From Rhizobium sp. J15 (GTDB taxonomy: Bacteria; Pseudomonadota; Alphaproteobacteria; Rhizobiales; Rhizobiaceae), in NCBI RefSeq assembly GCF_002531825.1, contig NZ_NWSX01000014.1:62001-126000 (forward strand): 64,000 nt of DNA, given 5' to 3'. Made by a program: the position numbers and the translations under genes. Within the stretch, counting starts at the first letter, position 1, and the number at the start of each line of letters is the position of its first letter. Below the pieces are notes generated by a model. That model was not told where the DNA came from. It searched no databases and was given only the letters and a program-made list of their open reading frames with translations. Of this stretch, positions 43,551 through 52,486 are shown piece after piece.

Positions 43551-45299
43551 ATGAACCGAGTGGAAATAATGGACGGGCTTCGCCAAAGCCCGAAGGTGGA
43601 CGTTTGCGTCCTCGGCGGCGGCATCAACGGGCTCAGCGTCTTCCGCGAGCTGGCGCTGCAGGGCGTGAACGTGCTGCTCGTCGAGCAGGGTGACTATTGC
43701 TCCGGCGCAAGTGCCGCCCTCTCGCGCATGGTCCATGGCGGGCTGCGCTATCTGGAGAATGGCGAGTTCAGCCTTGTGCAGGAATCGCTCGTCGAGCGCG
43801 ACCGGCTGCTGCGCAATGCTCCCCATTATGTCGCGCCATTGCCGACGACGGTTCCTGTTTTCGACGTCTTCTCCGGCCTTGCCAACGGCATCGTGCGCTT
43901 CCTGGGTCTCACCCGCCGTCCGAGCCGCCGCGGCGCCGTGGCCATCAAGACCGGGCTCGCCATTTACGATTTCCTGACGCGCAAGCGCGCGCTGATGCCC
44001 CGCCACCAGTTCCGCGGACGCCGGGCGACGCTCTCAAAATGGCCGGCGCTCAATCCCGGGATCCGCAGCTCCGCGACCTATTACGACGCCTGGGTGAGCC
44101 ATCCGGAGCGGATCGGCATCGAACTGCTGCGCGACGGCCTGTCCGCCGGGCCGAATGCCCGGGCCTTGAACTATGCGACGATCGAGCAGGCCGGGGCGGG
44201 GGATTTCCTGCTGCGCGACGGCATTGCCGGGGGGACGTTTCGCATCCAGCCGAGGCTGGTCGTCAACGCGACGGGGGGCTGGATCGACATCGCGAACGGA
44301 TCGCTCTTTCCCGAAGGCGCACGGCCTGCCCCGCTGATGGGCGGCACCAAGGGGTCGCACCTCATCATCGACAATCCCGCGCTCCGCGACATGCTCGACG
44401 GGCACATGATCTATTACGAGAACGAGGACGGGCGCATCTGCATCCTCTTTCCCTATCTCGGCAAGGTGCTGGTCGGCTCGACGGACATTCGCGTCGATGA
44501 CCCCGGCACCGTGCGCTGCGAGAGCGACGAGCGCGATTACATCCTGCAATCGCTTGCCTTCGTGCTGCCCGGCATTCGCATCCGGCCGGAAGAGATCGTC
44601 TTCCAGTTCGCCGGCGTGCGTCCGCTGCCGGCCAGCAAGGACAGTTTTACCGGACGCATCCCGCGCGACCATTTCTGCACCATGATCGAAGGCCCTGATG
44701 GCGGCTCGCCGGTGCTCTGCATGATCGGCGGCAAGTGGACGACGTTCCGCTCCTTCGGGGAGCTGGCGGCAGACATGGTGCTGGAACGGTTCGGCCGGCC
44801 ACGGCGCGTCGATACGGCGGAGAGAGCATTTGGCGGCGGGCGTGCCTTCCCCAAAGATGGCGGCGGCTGGGTTCGTGACCTTGCGGCGTCGGCGGGCATC
44901 TCCGTCGATCGCGCTGCGATCCTCTTCGAGCGCTACGGCACCGATGCGGAGGATGTCTCCGGCTTCATCGCGGCGGGCCCCGACCATCCTTTGCCGCATC
45001 CCGGCTACAGCCTCCGCGAAGTCAAATATCTGCTCGGCGCCGAAGCCGTCGAGCATCTGGACGATCTGCTGCTGCGCCGCACGACGCTGGCAATCTCAGG
45101 CGAGCTGTCGCTCGACATGGCTGACGCCGTGCTCGCCCTGCTGGCCGCCGAAAGAGGCTGGTCGGCTGAGCGCGCCGCCGAAGAGCGCATCCGCTTTCTC
45201 ACCATCCTGCGCGAGCGCCACGGCGTCGCTGAAACAACCCTTTCCGCAAGGAACGAACGAAGGAGTGAATTATGCGAGACAACCGCAAGGTCCGGATGA
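43551..45299 (+). CDS. FAD-dependent glycerol-3-phosphate dehydrogenase family protein (GlpD/EryB-like)
   Basis: Membrane-associated flavoprotein of 582 aa. FAD-binding N-terminus VCVLGGGINGLSVFRELALQ, followed by CSGASAALSRMVHGGLRYLE and the substrate-site segments TKGSHLIID and GSTDIRVDDPG, all typical of GlpD. EryB of the erythritol pathway is in the same family. It would oxidise a polyol phosphate to a ketose phosphate and feed electrons to quinone. ATG at 43551 or 43569. A much longer open frame starting at 42801 lies in the reductase gene and is spurious. The 3' end overlaps the aldolase gene by 28 bases. Confidence 0.88.
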   Translation: MNRVEIMDGLRQSPKVDVCVLGGGINGLSVFRELALQGVNVLLVEQGDYCSGASAALSRMVHGGLRYLENGEFSLVQESLVERDRLLRNAPHYVAPLPTTVPVFDVFSGLANGIVRFLGLTRRPSRRGAVAIKTGLAIYDFLTRKRALMPRHQFRGRRATLSKWPALNPGIRSSATYYDAWVSHPERIGIELLRDGLSAGPNARALNYATIEQAGAGDFLLRDGIAGGTFRIQPRLVVNATGGWIDIANGSLFPEGARPAPLMGGTKGSHLIIDNPALRDMLDGHMIYYENEDGRICILFPYLGKVLVGSTDIRVDDPGTVRCESDERDYILQSLAFVLPGIRIRPEEIVFQFAGVRPLPASKDSFTGRIPRDHFCTMIEGPDGGSPVLCMIGGKWTTFRSFGELAADMVLERFGRPRRVDTAERAFGGGRAFPKDGGGWVRDLAASAGISVDRAAILFERYGTDAEDVSGFIAAGPDHPLPHPGYSLREVKYLLGAEAVEHLDDLLLRRTTLAISGELSLDMADAVLALLAAERGWSAERAAEERIRFLTILRERHGVAETTLSARNERRSELCETTARSG

Positions 45300-46114
45300 A
45301 CCGGCTGTTCGGCAACGGTCATTGCCTGGATGTGGCGATCGATCACGGCGTCTGCAACGAGCCGTCCTTTCTCGACGGACTGGAGAACATGCCGGCCGTC
45401 GTCAAGGCGCTGGTCGATGCGAAACCGGATGCGATCCAGATGAATTACGGCCAGGCCGATCTCTTGCAGGATCTGCCCGGCAAGGACAAGCCGGCGCTCG
45501 TCATGCGCATCGACATGGGCAATCCCTATAACCGCATCCGCCACCGCGACATGTGGGCGGTGCTGCAGAACGAAGCGGAGCCGCTGGTCGGCGCCTTGCA
45601 GATGGATGCCGCCTGCGTGGTCGTCAACCTGTTCATGCTGCCGGATGAGCCCGATCTCTTCCGCCAGTGCGTTGAGAATATTTCGCGCGTCCGCGCGGAC
45701 TGCGAGAAATACGGCATGCCGCTGATGATCGAACCGCTCGTCATGCAGCCGGTCACCGAGCGCGGCGGCTACATGGTGGACGGTGATGCCGACAAGATCG
45801 TCACCTTGACGCGGCTCGCCCGCGAGATGGGCGCCGATATCGTCAAGGCCGATCCCACGACGAATGCGGAGGATTTCCACCGCGTGGTCGAGGCGGCGCG
45901 CTGCCCGGTGCTGGTGCGCGGCGGCGGCAAGGAGGATCTCGCCGCCGTCTTCGCCAAATCCGCTTCCTTGATGCGGCAGGGGGCGATGGGCATGGTCTAT
46001 GGCCGCAACATCTACCAGCATGCCAATCCGAGCGCCGTCGTGCGCGGGCTGATGGCGATCATTCACCGGGATGCGAGCGGCGAAGAAGCCGTCGCGATCT
46101 ACCGTCAGGGCTGA
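45272..46114 (+). CDS. Class I aldolase family protein (DhnA/LsrF-like)
   Basis: A 280-aa TIM-barrel protein related to DhnA-type class I fructose-bisphosphate aldolases and LsrF. LDVAIDHGVCNEPSFLDGLE near the start, MPLMIEPLVMQP in the middle, GADIVKADPTTN (candidate Schiff-base Lys) and VLVRGGGKEDLAAVF in the phosphate-binding part support this. GGAG precedes the ATG. It would cleave or modify the ketose phosphate made by the GlpD-like enzyme. A RIME-like repeat separates it from the kinase gene. Confidence 0.82.
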   Translation: MRDNRKVRMNRLFGNGHCLDVAIDHGVCNEPSFLDGLENMPAVVKALVDAKPDAIQMNYGQADLLQDLPGKDKPALVMRIDMGNPYNRIRHRDMWAVLQNEAEPLVGALQMDAACVVVNLFMLPDEPDLFRQCVENISRVRADCEKYGMPLMIEPLVMQPVTERGGYMVDGDADKIVTLTRLAREMGADIVKADPTTNAEDFHRVVEAARCPVLVRGGGKEDLAAVFAKSASLMRQGAMGMVYGRNIYQHANPSAVVRGLMAIIHRDASGEEAVAIYRQG

Positions 46115-46120
46115 GAGGCT

Positions 46121-46170
46121 GGAGCAATTCCCGGAAAAGCGTGAAGCGGTTTATCCTTGGAATTGCGTAG
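46121..46170. repeat. RIME-like intergenic palindromic repeat
   Basis: GCAATTCC (46124-46131) and GGAATTGC (46159-46166) form the outer arms of a palindromic unit with GGAAAAGC and GTTTATCC inside. This resembles short intergenic repeats that I recall from many rhizobial genomes (RIME-type). It lies between the aldolase and kinase genes of one operon and could act as an mRNA structure. Confidence 0.55.
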
Positions 46171-46200
46171 GCAATGACAGAACCTTGGGAGGGGTTCGCA

Positions 46201-47730
46201 ATGGGAGAATATCTGTTGGGGCTCGACGCCGGCAACACCGTCATCAAGGCGGTAATCTTCGATCGTGCCGGCCGGGAAGTGGCCTATGCGGGAGAGGAGG
46301 GGCATAGCCGGATGCCATGTCCCGGCCATGTCGAGCGCGATCTCGGCGAGCTTTGGGCCAACGCCAAGCGCGTTATCCGCACCTGCCTCGACCGGGCAGG
46401 CATCGCTGCGGCCGATATCGCCGCAATCGGCTGCGCCGGCCACGGCAACGGGCTTTATGCGCTGGATCGAAATGGCGAGCCCTTCCTTGGCATCCAGTCG
46501 CTCGACACGCGGGCGACCGGGCTCGTCGAGGAATGGGCGGCCGAGGCTGTCGGCGATCGCACCTATCCGATCGCCCGCCAACGGCCCTGGCCCTCGCAGA
46601 CGCCAACCCTGCTCGCCTGGCTGAAACGGTATCGGCCGGAGGTTTTCCAGCGCATCGGCACGGTGTTCTGTTCCAAGGATTTCGTCGTCAACCGGCTGAC
46701 CGGCGAGCGTGTCAGCGAAATGTCGGATATGTCAGGGGCAGGGCTGCTCGATCTCGCCGCCCGCCGTTATGACCGCACGCTGATGGAGGCTTACGGCCTC
46801 GGCGACTGCATGGACCTGCTGCCGCGGCTGATCGAAAGCGCCGACATCGCCGGCAAGGTGACGGAAGAGGTCGCTGCGGAAACCGGCCTTGCCGCCGGCA
46901 CGCCGGTGGTCGGCGGGCTGTTCGACGTCGTCGCCTCGGCACTCGGCTCGGGCGTCTCGCGCACCGGCAGCGCCTCGATCATCGCCGGTACCTGGAGCAT
47001 CAACCAGGTCATCATCGACCGGCCCGATCTCGGCAGGCCTGTCTTCATGTCATCGACTTTCGACCGCACCCGCTGCCTGGCGATGGAAAACAGCGCCACG
47101 TCGGCCGCCAATCTCGAATGGCTGGTGCGGGAATTTTTCGATGGCGAGCATGCGGAGGGCGTCTCGCCCTTCGACGCCTGCTGTGCGCTGGCGGCGAAAA
47201 TTCAGCCGGCTGCCGACGACCCGCTCTACCATCCCTACCTCTACGGCGCCCAGCAGGACGGCCATGCGCGGGCCGGCTTCTACGGGATTGCCGGCTGGCA
47301 CACCAAGGGACACATGATCCGCGCCCTTCTCGAAGGCGTCGCTTTCGGCCACCGCCACCATGTCGAGACGCTCCGCACAGCCGGCGCCGTCTTCGACCAG
47401 GCGGTGCTGTCCGGCGGCGGATCGCGCAGCCGCCTTTGGCCGCAGATTTTTGCCGACGTGCTCGGCATGCCGGTTTCTGTCGCCGTCTCCAGGGAAACCG
47501 GTGCCCTCGGCGCGGCGATCGCGGCAGCAACCGGTGTCGGCCTGTTTGCCGATTTCACGGAAGGCGCGGATGCCATGGTGCGTATCGACCGGCACTATCG
47601 GCCGAATGCCGCGCTCGCCGCGCATTACGGCCGGCGCTATGCGCTTTACAATGACATAGCGGAAGCCATGGCGCCGCTCTGGCGGCGGCTTTCGGCAGCC
47701 GAACCTACGGCGACGGGAGCTGCGGCGTGA
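46201..47730 (+). CDS. FGGY family carbohydrate kinase
   Basis: Cytoplasmic sugar/polyol kinase of 509 aa. The N-terminal ATPase-fold motif YLLGLDAGNTVIKAVIFD, IAAIGCAGHGNGLYALD, the substrate region around SKDFVVNRLTG, and the C-terminal GAVFDQAVLSGGGSRSRLWP and ETGALGAAIAAA are all typical of FGGY kinases. The ATG at 46201 has GGGAGGGG at a good distance; the frame opens earlier at 46174. Erythritol (EryA) and AI-2 (LsrK) kinases belong to the same family; the operon suggests a polyol or ketose substrate. Confidence 0.9.
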   Translation: MGEYLLGLDAGNTVIKAVIFDRAGREVAYAGEEGHSRMPCPGHVERDLGELWANAKRVIRTCLDRAGIAAADIAAIGCAGHGNGLYALDRNGEPFLGIQSLDTRATGLVEEWAAEAVGDRTYPIARQRPWPSQTPTLLAWLKRYRPEVFQRIGTVFCSKDFVVNRLTGERVSEMSDMSGAGLLDLAARRYDRTLMEAYGLGDCMDLLPRLIESADIAGKVTEEVAAETGLAAGTPVVGGLFDVVASALGSGVSRTGSASIIAGTWSINQVIIDRPDLGRPVFMSSTFDRTRCLAMENSATSAANLEWLVREFFDGEHAEGVSPFDACCALAAKIQPAADDPLYHPYLYGAQQDGHARAGFYGIAGWHTKGHMIRALLEGVAFGHRHHVETLRTAGAVFDQAVLSGGGSRSRLWPQIFADVLGMPVSVAVSRETGALGAAIAAATGVGLFADFTEGADAMVRIDRHYRPNAALAAHYGRRYALYNDIAEAMAPLWRRLSAAEPTATGAAA

Positions 47731-49352
47731 CGATGGATGGTAATGAAACGCCGATGGACGAGGGAAGCTACGATTTCATCATCGTCGGCGCCGGCTCCGC
47801 CGGCTGTGTTCTGGCAAACAGGCTCTCGGCCGATCCTGGGAATCGGGTGCTGCTGCTGGAGGCGGGAGGCACCGACCGTTATCACTGGGTCCATGTGCCG
47901 ATCGGCTATCTCTACTGCATGGGCAATCCGCGCACCGACTGGATGATGAAGACGGCCGCCGAGGCCGGGCTCAACGGCCGCGCCTTGAACTACCCGCGCG
48001 GGAAACTTCTCGGCGGCTGTTCGTCGATCAACGGCATGATCTACATGCGCGGGCAGGCGGCCGATTATGACGGCTGGCGGCAGGCCGGCAACGCCGGTTG
48101 GGGCTGGGACGATGTGCTGCCCTATTTCCTGAAGTCGGAAGACAATTACCGCGGCAGATCCGTCATGCACGGCGCCGGCGGCGAATGGCGCGTCGAGCGC
48201 CAGCGCCTCTCCTGGCCGATACTCGATGCCTTCCGCGATGCGGCGGAAGAACTCGGCATTCCGAAAACCGACGATTTCAACGATGGCGACAATGAAGGCT
48301 CCGGCTATTTCGAGGTCAACCAGAAGGGCGGCCTGCGCTGGAACACGACGAAAGCCTTCCTGCGGCCGGCGATGAAGCGTGGGAATCTCCGCGTCCTGAC
48401 GGGCGCCGAGACCGAACGGCTGGAGTTCGACGGCAAGGCCGTTGCCGGGGTGCGCTTCCGCCTCGGCGGCCGGCTTTGCATTGCCCGCGCATCCCGCGAG
48501 GTCGTGCTGTCGGCGGGCGCCATCAACTCGCCGAAGATCCTGGAACTGTCCGGCATCGGCCGGCCGGAGGTTCTTTCGGCGCTCGATCTTCCGGTTCGCC
48601 ACGCGCTTCAGGGCGTCGGCGAAAACCTTCAGGATCACCTGCAGATCCGTACGGTCTTCAAGATCGAAGGCGCACGCACGCTGAACCAACTTTATCACAG
48701 CCTCTTCAGCCGCGCCGGCATGGGGCTGCAATATGCCGTCAACCGGTCAGGCCCGCTTTCGATGGCGCCGAGCCAGCTCGGCATCTTCGCCAAAAGCGAC
48801 CCAGCCGTTGCGACCGCGGACCTCGAATATCATGTCCAGCCGCTCAGCACCGACCGGCTCGGCGAGCCGTTGCACCGCTATCCCGCGGTCACCGTTTCTG
48901 TCTGCAATCTGCGGCCGGAAAGCCGCGGCACCGTGCATGTCACGACCGGCGACGCCGGCCAGCCGCCGGAAATCCGCCCGAACTATCTGTCGACGGCCGG
49001 CGACCGGCTGCTTGCGGCAAAATCCATCCGCCACGCCCGCAGCCTGATGCAGACGAGGGCCATCTCCCGCTTCAACCCGCAGGAAATGCTGCCGGGCCGG
49101 GAATACGAGACCGACGACGACCTGATCCGCCGTGCCGGCGACATCGCCACGACGATCTTCCATCCCGTCGGCACCTGCAAGATGGGCAGCGATCCGATGG
49201 CGGTGGTGGATACGCGGCTGCGCGTCCACGGCGTCGCGAAGCTCCGGGTCGTCGATGCCTCGATCATGCCGACGATCGTCTCCGGCAATACGAATTCGCC
49301 GGTGATCATGATTGCGGAGAAGGCGGCGGAAGCGATCCTGAAAGGCGATTAA
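47727..49352 (+). CDS. GMC family oxidoreductase (choline dehydrogenase-like)
   Basis: FAD-dependent alcohol oxidoreductase of 541 aa. The Rossmann FAD motif [19 protein letters not shown], the GMC signature regions [20 protein letters not shown] and [20 protein letters not shown], and the catalytic His region [10 protein letters not shown] are present. The GTG start overlaps the kinase stop and has GGGAG 7 bases upstream. As the last gene of the catabolic operon it may perform the first oxidation of an alcohol substrate. A strong hairpin follows. Confidence 0.9.
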   Translation: MTMDGNETPMDEGSYDFIIVGAGSAGCVLANRLSADPGNRVLLLEAGGTDRYHWVHVPIGYLYCMGNPRTDWMMKTAAEAGLNGRALNYPRGKLLGGCSSINGMIYMRGQAADYDGWRQAGNAGWGWDDVLPYFLKSEDNYRGRSVMHGAGGEWRVERQRLSWPILDAFRDAAEELGIPKTDDFNDGDNEGSGYFEVNQKGGLRWNTTKAFLRPAMKRGNLRVLTGAETERLEFDGKAVAGVRFRLGGRLCIARASREVVLSAGAINSPKILELSGIGRPEVLSALDLPVRHALQGVGENLQDHLQIRTVFKIEGARTLNQLYHSLFSRAGMGLQYAVNRSGPLSMAPSQLGIFAKSDPAVATADLEYHVQPLSTDRLGEPLHRYPAVTVSVCNLRPESRGTVHVTTGDAGQPPEIRPNYLSTAGDRLLAAKSIRHARSLMQTRAISRFNPQEMLPGREYETDDDLIRRAGDIATTIFHPVGTCKMGSDPMAVVDTRLRVHGVAKLRVVDASIMPTIVSGNTNSPVIMIAEKAAEAILKGD

Positions 49353-49364
49353 AGCCGGTTCGTT

Positions 49365-49400
49365 GGCGGCGCCTGCGGCATCGGTCCGCAAGGCGCCGCC
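49365..49400. terminator. Strong hairpin between convergent genes
   Basis: GGCGGCGCC (49365-49373) pairs with GGCGCCGCC (49392-49400), continued by GCGG/CCGC inside. It lies 12 bases after the GMC stop and before the convergent YidB-like gene, so it could end transcription from both sides. There is no T-run, so termination efficiency is uncertain. Confidence 0.55.
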
Positions 49401-49412
49401 ATCTCGCTTCGA

Positions 49413-49898
49413 TCATATGCTGTCCGGCACCCTGCCGTCGGGCGTCAGGTCGTCGACGGCGCGCGGAAGGTCACGAGACAGACGCGCGACGATCTCTTCC
49501 CGGCTGAGGCCGGTCTTCTCAGTCAGTTCCGACAGGACTTCATCGCCCAGCGCATCGGCAAGTTCGGGACGTTCGATCGGCTGGTTCGGCCCGGGTTTCA
49601 CCCAGGAGTCCGCCACATCGCCGCGGCCGCTTTTCGTCAGCTGATCCACAAGGCCGCCCAGGCCGCCGCTGAGGATGCCGCCGGCGGACCCGCCGCGAAT
49701 GAGATCAGCGAGGCCGCCGCCTCTCGTCAGGTTGCCGAGAATATCGCCGAGGCCACCCTGTGCGGCTCCTGGAGCCATCTGGCCCGGAGCGCGCTGGCCA
49801 CCCTGGGTCAGGCTTTTCAGAATTTCATTGATCTTGTCACGATTCTGGTAGCCGGCCACAGCGAGGATGCCGAGCAGGGCGGTAAGATTGCGGTTCAT
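49413..49898 (-). CDS. YidB-like (DUF937) family protein
   Basis: A 161-aa glycine-rich protein (GGLGDILGNLTRGGGLADLI, GLGGLVDQLTKSGRGDVADS) with the C-terminal WVKPGPNQPIERPELADALG and LSELTEKTGLSREEIVARLS of the YidB/DUF937 family, whose function is unknown. It stands alone on the minus strand, 74 bases downstream of the RraA-like gene, and has its own candidate EcfG promoter, so it is likely a stress gene unrelated to the flanking operons. Confidence 0.78.
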   Translation of the reverse strand: MNRNLTALLGILAVAGYQNRDKINEILKSLTQGGQRAPGQMAPGAAQGGLGDILGNLTRGGGLADLIRGGSAGGILSGGLGGLVDQLTKSGRGDVADSWVKPGPNQPIERPELADALGDEVLSELTEKTGLSREEIVARLSRDLPRAVDDLTPDGRVPDSI

Positions 49899-49928
49899 CG
49901 TGATCTCCTCCAGTTTTTGACCAAAGGA

Positions 49929-49953
49929 AACCTGCAGAAGGGATTATGGTTCC
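49929..49953 (-). promoter_or_regulatory. Candidate EcfG promoter for the YidB-like gene
   Basis: Minus strand GGAAC (49953-49949), 16 bases, GGTT (49932-49929), 31 bases before the ATG at 49898. Same pattern as in the 4.4-14.3 kb stress island. Confidence 0.55.
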
Positions 49954-49972
49954 ATCGGCCAGCGCGGCGGGA

Positions 49973-50698
49973 TCAACGGCCGTTTTCCCGACGCCAGGCC
50001 TGGTATTTCTGCTGGTGCTCGTCCTTCGTGCAGGGGTAGAGGCCGATGATCGTTTCCCCAGCCTTGACCTGTTCGAGGACGAAGTCCTCATAGCTCTCCA
50101 TATTCGTGCATTCATCGGCGATCTCGTCGGCCAGATGGGCCGGGATGACCATGACGCCGTCGCGGTCGCCGACCAGCACGTCGCCTGGAAACACCGCCAC
50201 GTCGCCGCAGGAGATCGGCACATTGATGTCGAGCGCTTCATGCAGCGTGAGATTGGTCGGAGCGGACGGCTTGGCGTAGTAGGCCGGCATGTCGAGTGCG
50301 CCGATACCCGCCGCATCGCGAAAACCACCGTCCGACACGACGCCGGCCGCGCCGCGCAACGCCAGCCGGGTGATCAGGATCGACCCGGCCGTCGCGGCCC
50401 GCGCGTCCTTGCGGGCATCCATCACCAGCACCTGCCCGGGAGGGCAAGTCTCCATCGCAACTCTTTGCGGATGGTTCGGATTCTGGAAGACGCTGATCGG
50501 ATTGCGGTCTTCGCGGGCGGGAATATAGCGCAGCGTGAAAGCCTGCCCCACCATCACCTCGGCCTTGGGCGCCACGGGCACGACGCCCTGGATGAACTGG
50601 TTTCGAAGGCCACGCTTGAAGAGCGCGGTCGCGATCGATGCGGTGGAGATCTTCTTGAATTTCGCCCGGGTCGCGTCGCTCAGCACATAGTCGGTCAT
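49973..50698 (-). CDS. RraA family protein (aldolase/decarboxylase-like)
   Basis: A 241-aa protein of the RraA/HMG-aldolase fold (formerly dimethylmenaquinone methyltransferase). The active-site type motif VVSDGGFRDAAGIG (Arg-Asp pair) and the family's CGDVAVFPGDVLVGDRDGVM are present. Related proteins are metal-dependent pyruvate aldolases or oxaloacetate decarboxylases, which fits cleavage of a 2-keto-3-deoxy acid made by the adjacent dehydratase. The ATG at 50698 has GGGAGGA at a good distance; one at 50704 is too close to it. Confidence 0.85.
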   Translation of the reverse strand: MTDYVLSDATRAKFKKISTASIATALFKRGLRNQFIQGVVPVAPKAEVMVGQAFTLRYIPAREDRNPISVFQNPNHPQRVAMETCPPGQVLVMDARKDARAATAGSILITRLALRGAAGVVSDGGFRDAAGIGALDMPAYYAKPSAPTNLTLHEALDINVPISCGDVAVFPGDVLVGDRDGVMVIPAHLADEIADECTNMESYEDFVLEQVKAGETIIGLYPCTKDEHQQKYQAWRRENGR

Positions 50699-50711
50699 GC
50701 TCATTCCTCCC

Positions 50712-52448
50712 TCAATAAATATCCGGTTCGCCGGCGCTTTTGCCGAAGCCGGTTTCGAGAAAATCGAAGTCGCAGCCCTGGTCGGCCTGCGTCACATGGC
50801 GGGAGAACATCCAGCCGTAGCCGCGCTGGAAATGCGGCTCCGGCGCCTTCCATGCATCACGGCGGCGGCGGAGTTCGGCCTCGTCCACCAGCATGTCGAG
50901 CCGGCGGTTCGGCAGGTCGAGGCGAACGATGTCGCCTGTTCTGAGCAATGCCAGCGGGCCGCCGACATAGCTCTCGGGCGACACGTGCAGGATGCAGGCG
51001 CCGTAGGAGGTGCCGGACATGCGCGCGTCCGAGATGCGCAGCATGTCGCGATGCCCCTGCTTGATCAGCGCCTTCGGGATCGGCAGCATACCCCATTCCG
51101 GGAAGCCCGGTCCGCCGAGCGGTCCGGCATTGCGCAGCACGAGGACGTGGTCGGGCGTGACGTCGAGATTTTCGTCATCGATCGCCTTCTTCATGTCGGG
51201 ATAGCTGTCGAAGACCAGCGCCGGCCCCTGGTGCACATGATATCTGGGGTCGCAGGCCGCAGGCTTCATCACGGCGCCGTTGGGGCAGAGATTGCCGCGC
51301 AGGACGGCGAGCGATCCCTCGTGATAGACCGGGTTGGAAAGCGGCCGGATGACGTCGTCATTATAGACCACGGCGCCGGCCAGGTTCTCGCCCATGGTCT
51401 TTCCGGTGACCGTCATCGCCGTCAGGTCCAGCCTGTCCTCGAGCTGCTTCATCAGCGCCCTGAGGCCGCCGGCATAGAAGAAGTCCTCCATCAGATAGTC
51501 CTTCCCGGAGGGGCGGACATTGGCGATGAGCGGCGTCACCCGTCCCAGCAGGTCGAGATCGTCGAGCGTCAGGTCGATGCCGGCGCGCCGGGCCATCGCG
51601 ATCAGATGGACGACGGCGTTGGTGGAACAGCCGGTCGCCATGGCGACGATCGCGGCGTTGCGGCACGCCGCTTCGGTGACGATCCGGTCCGGTCTCAAAT
51701 CCTCCCAGACCATTTCCACGATCCGCCGGCCGCAGGCGGCCGACATCCGCTGATGATTGGCGTCGACGGCAGGAATGGATGATGCCCCCGGCAGCGTCAG
51801 TCCCATCGCATCCGCGATTGCCGTCATGGTACTGGCCGTTCCCATCGTCATGCAGGTGCCGGCGGAGCGGGCGATGCCGCCCTGAACGCCCAGCCATTCC
51901 GCATCGGTGATGTTGCCGGCTCGGCGCTCGTCCCAATATTTCCACGCGTCCGAGCCGGAGCCGAGAATCTTGCCGGCGTAATTGCCGCGCAGCATCGGCC
52001 CGGCGGGCAGGTAGATCATCGGCACTCCCGCCGACAGCGCGCCCATGACGAGGCCCGGCGTGCTCTTGTCGCAGCCGCCCATCAGCACCACGCCGTCAAG
52101 CGGATGCGAGCGGATCATCTCCTCCGTCTCCATCGCCAGCATGTTGCGGTAGAGCATGGAGGTGGGTTTGGTGAAGCTTTCGTCGACCGACAGCGACGGC
52201 AGTTCGACAGGGAAGCCGCCGGCCTGGGAGACGCCTCGCTTCACGTCGTGCACGCGTTCCTTGAAATGGGCGTGGCAGGTATTGAGCTCCGACCAGGTGT
52301 TCAGGATGCCGATGATTGGCTTGCCGCGGAAATCTTCCTCGGCGTAGCCGAGCTGCATCATGCGCGAGCGATGGCCGAAGCTGCGAAGGTCATCAGGCGC
52401 GAACCATCGCGCGCTTCGCAGCATGTCCGGCGTTTTTCTGTGTGTCAT
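50712..52448 (-). CDS. IlvD/Edd family sugar-acid dehydratase
   Basis: Iron-sulfur dehydratase of 578 aa. The three cluster cysteines are visible in NTCHAHF, GGCDKSTPG and GTCMTMGTAS. The length and the N-terminal SARWFAPDDLRSFGHRSRMM match sugar-acid dehydratases (L-arabinonate type) better than dihydroxy-acid dehydratase IlvD of amino-acid synthesis. It would turn an aldonate into a 2-keto-3-deoxy acid. ATG at 52448; the longer frame is unsupported. It is 13 bases upstream of the RraA-like gene. Confidence 0.88.
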   Translation of the reverse strand: MTHRKTPDMLRSARWFAPDDLRSFGHRSRMMQLGYAEEDFRGKPIIGILNTWSELNTCHAHFKERVHDVKRGVSQAGGFPVELPSLSVDESFTKPTSMLYRNMLAMETEEMIRSHPLDGVVLMGGCDKSTPGLVMGALSAGVPMIYLPAGPMLRGNYAGKILGSGSDAWKYWDERRAGNITDAEWLGVQGGIARSAGTCMTMGTASTMTAIADAMGLTLPGASSIPAVDANHQRMSAACGRRIVEMVWEDLRPDRIVTEAACRNAAIVAMATGCSTNAVVHLIAMARRAGIDLTLDDLDLLGRVTPLIANVRPSGKDYLMEDFFYAGGLRALMKQLEDRLDLTAMTVTGKTMGENLAGAVVYNDDVIRPLSNPVYHEGSLAVLRGNLCPNGAVMKPAACDPRYHVHQGPALVFDSYPDMKKAIDDENLDVTPDHVLVLRNAGPLGGPGFPEWGMLPIPKALIKQGHRDMLRISDARMSGTSYGACILHVSPESYVGGPLALLRTGDIVRLDLPNRRLDMLVDEAELRRRRDAWKAPEPHFQRGYGWMFSRHVTQADQGCDFDFLETGFGKSAGEPDIY

Positions 52449-52486
52449 GAGGATACCTTCTCGGGATGGGAAAATTGCATTCGCGG

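Noticed and set aside
42801..45299. 832-codon frame suggesting a large fusion protein ahead of the GlpD-like enzyme
   Set aside because: The first 250 codons are an Arg/Gly-rich shadow of the aldo/keto reductase gene; GlpD homology begins only at the ATG at 43551.
38997..47730. Identification of the operon as an Lsr (autoinducer-2) system
   Set aside because: SorC regulator, FGGY kinase and LsrF-like aldolase are shared, but the binding protein does not resemble LsrB, there is a single permease, no LsrG, and a GlpD-like dehydrogenase is present.
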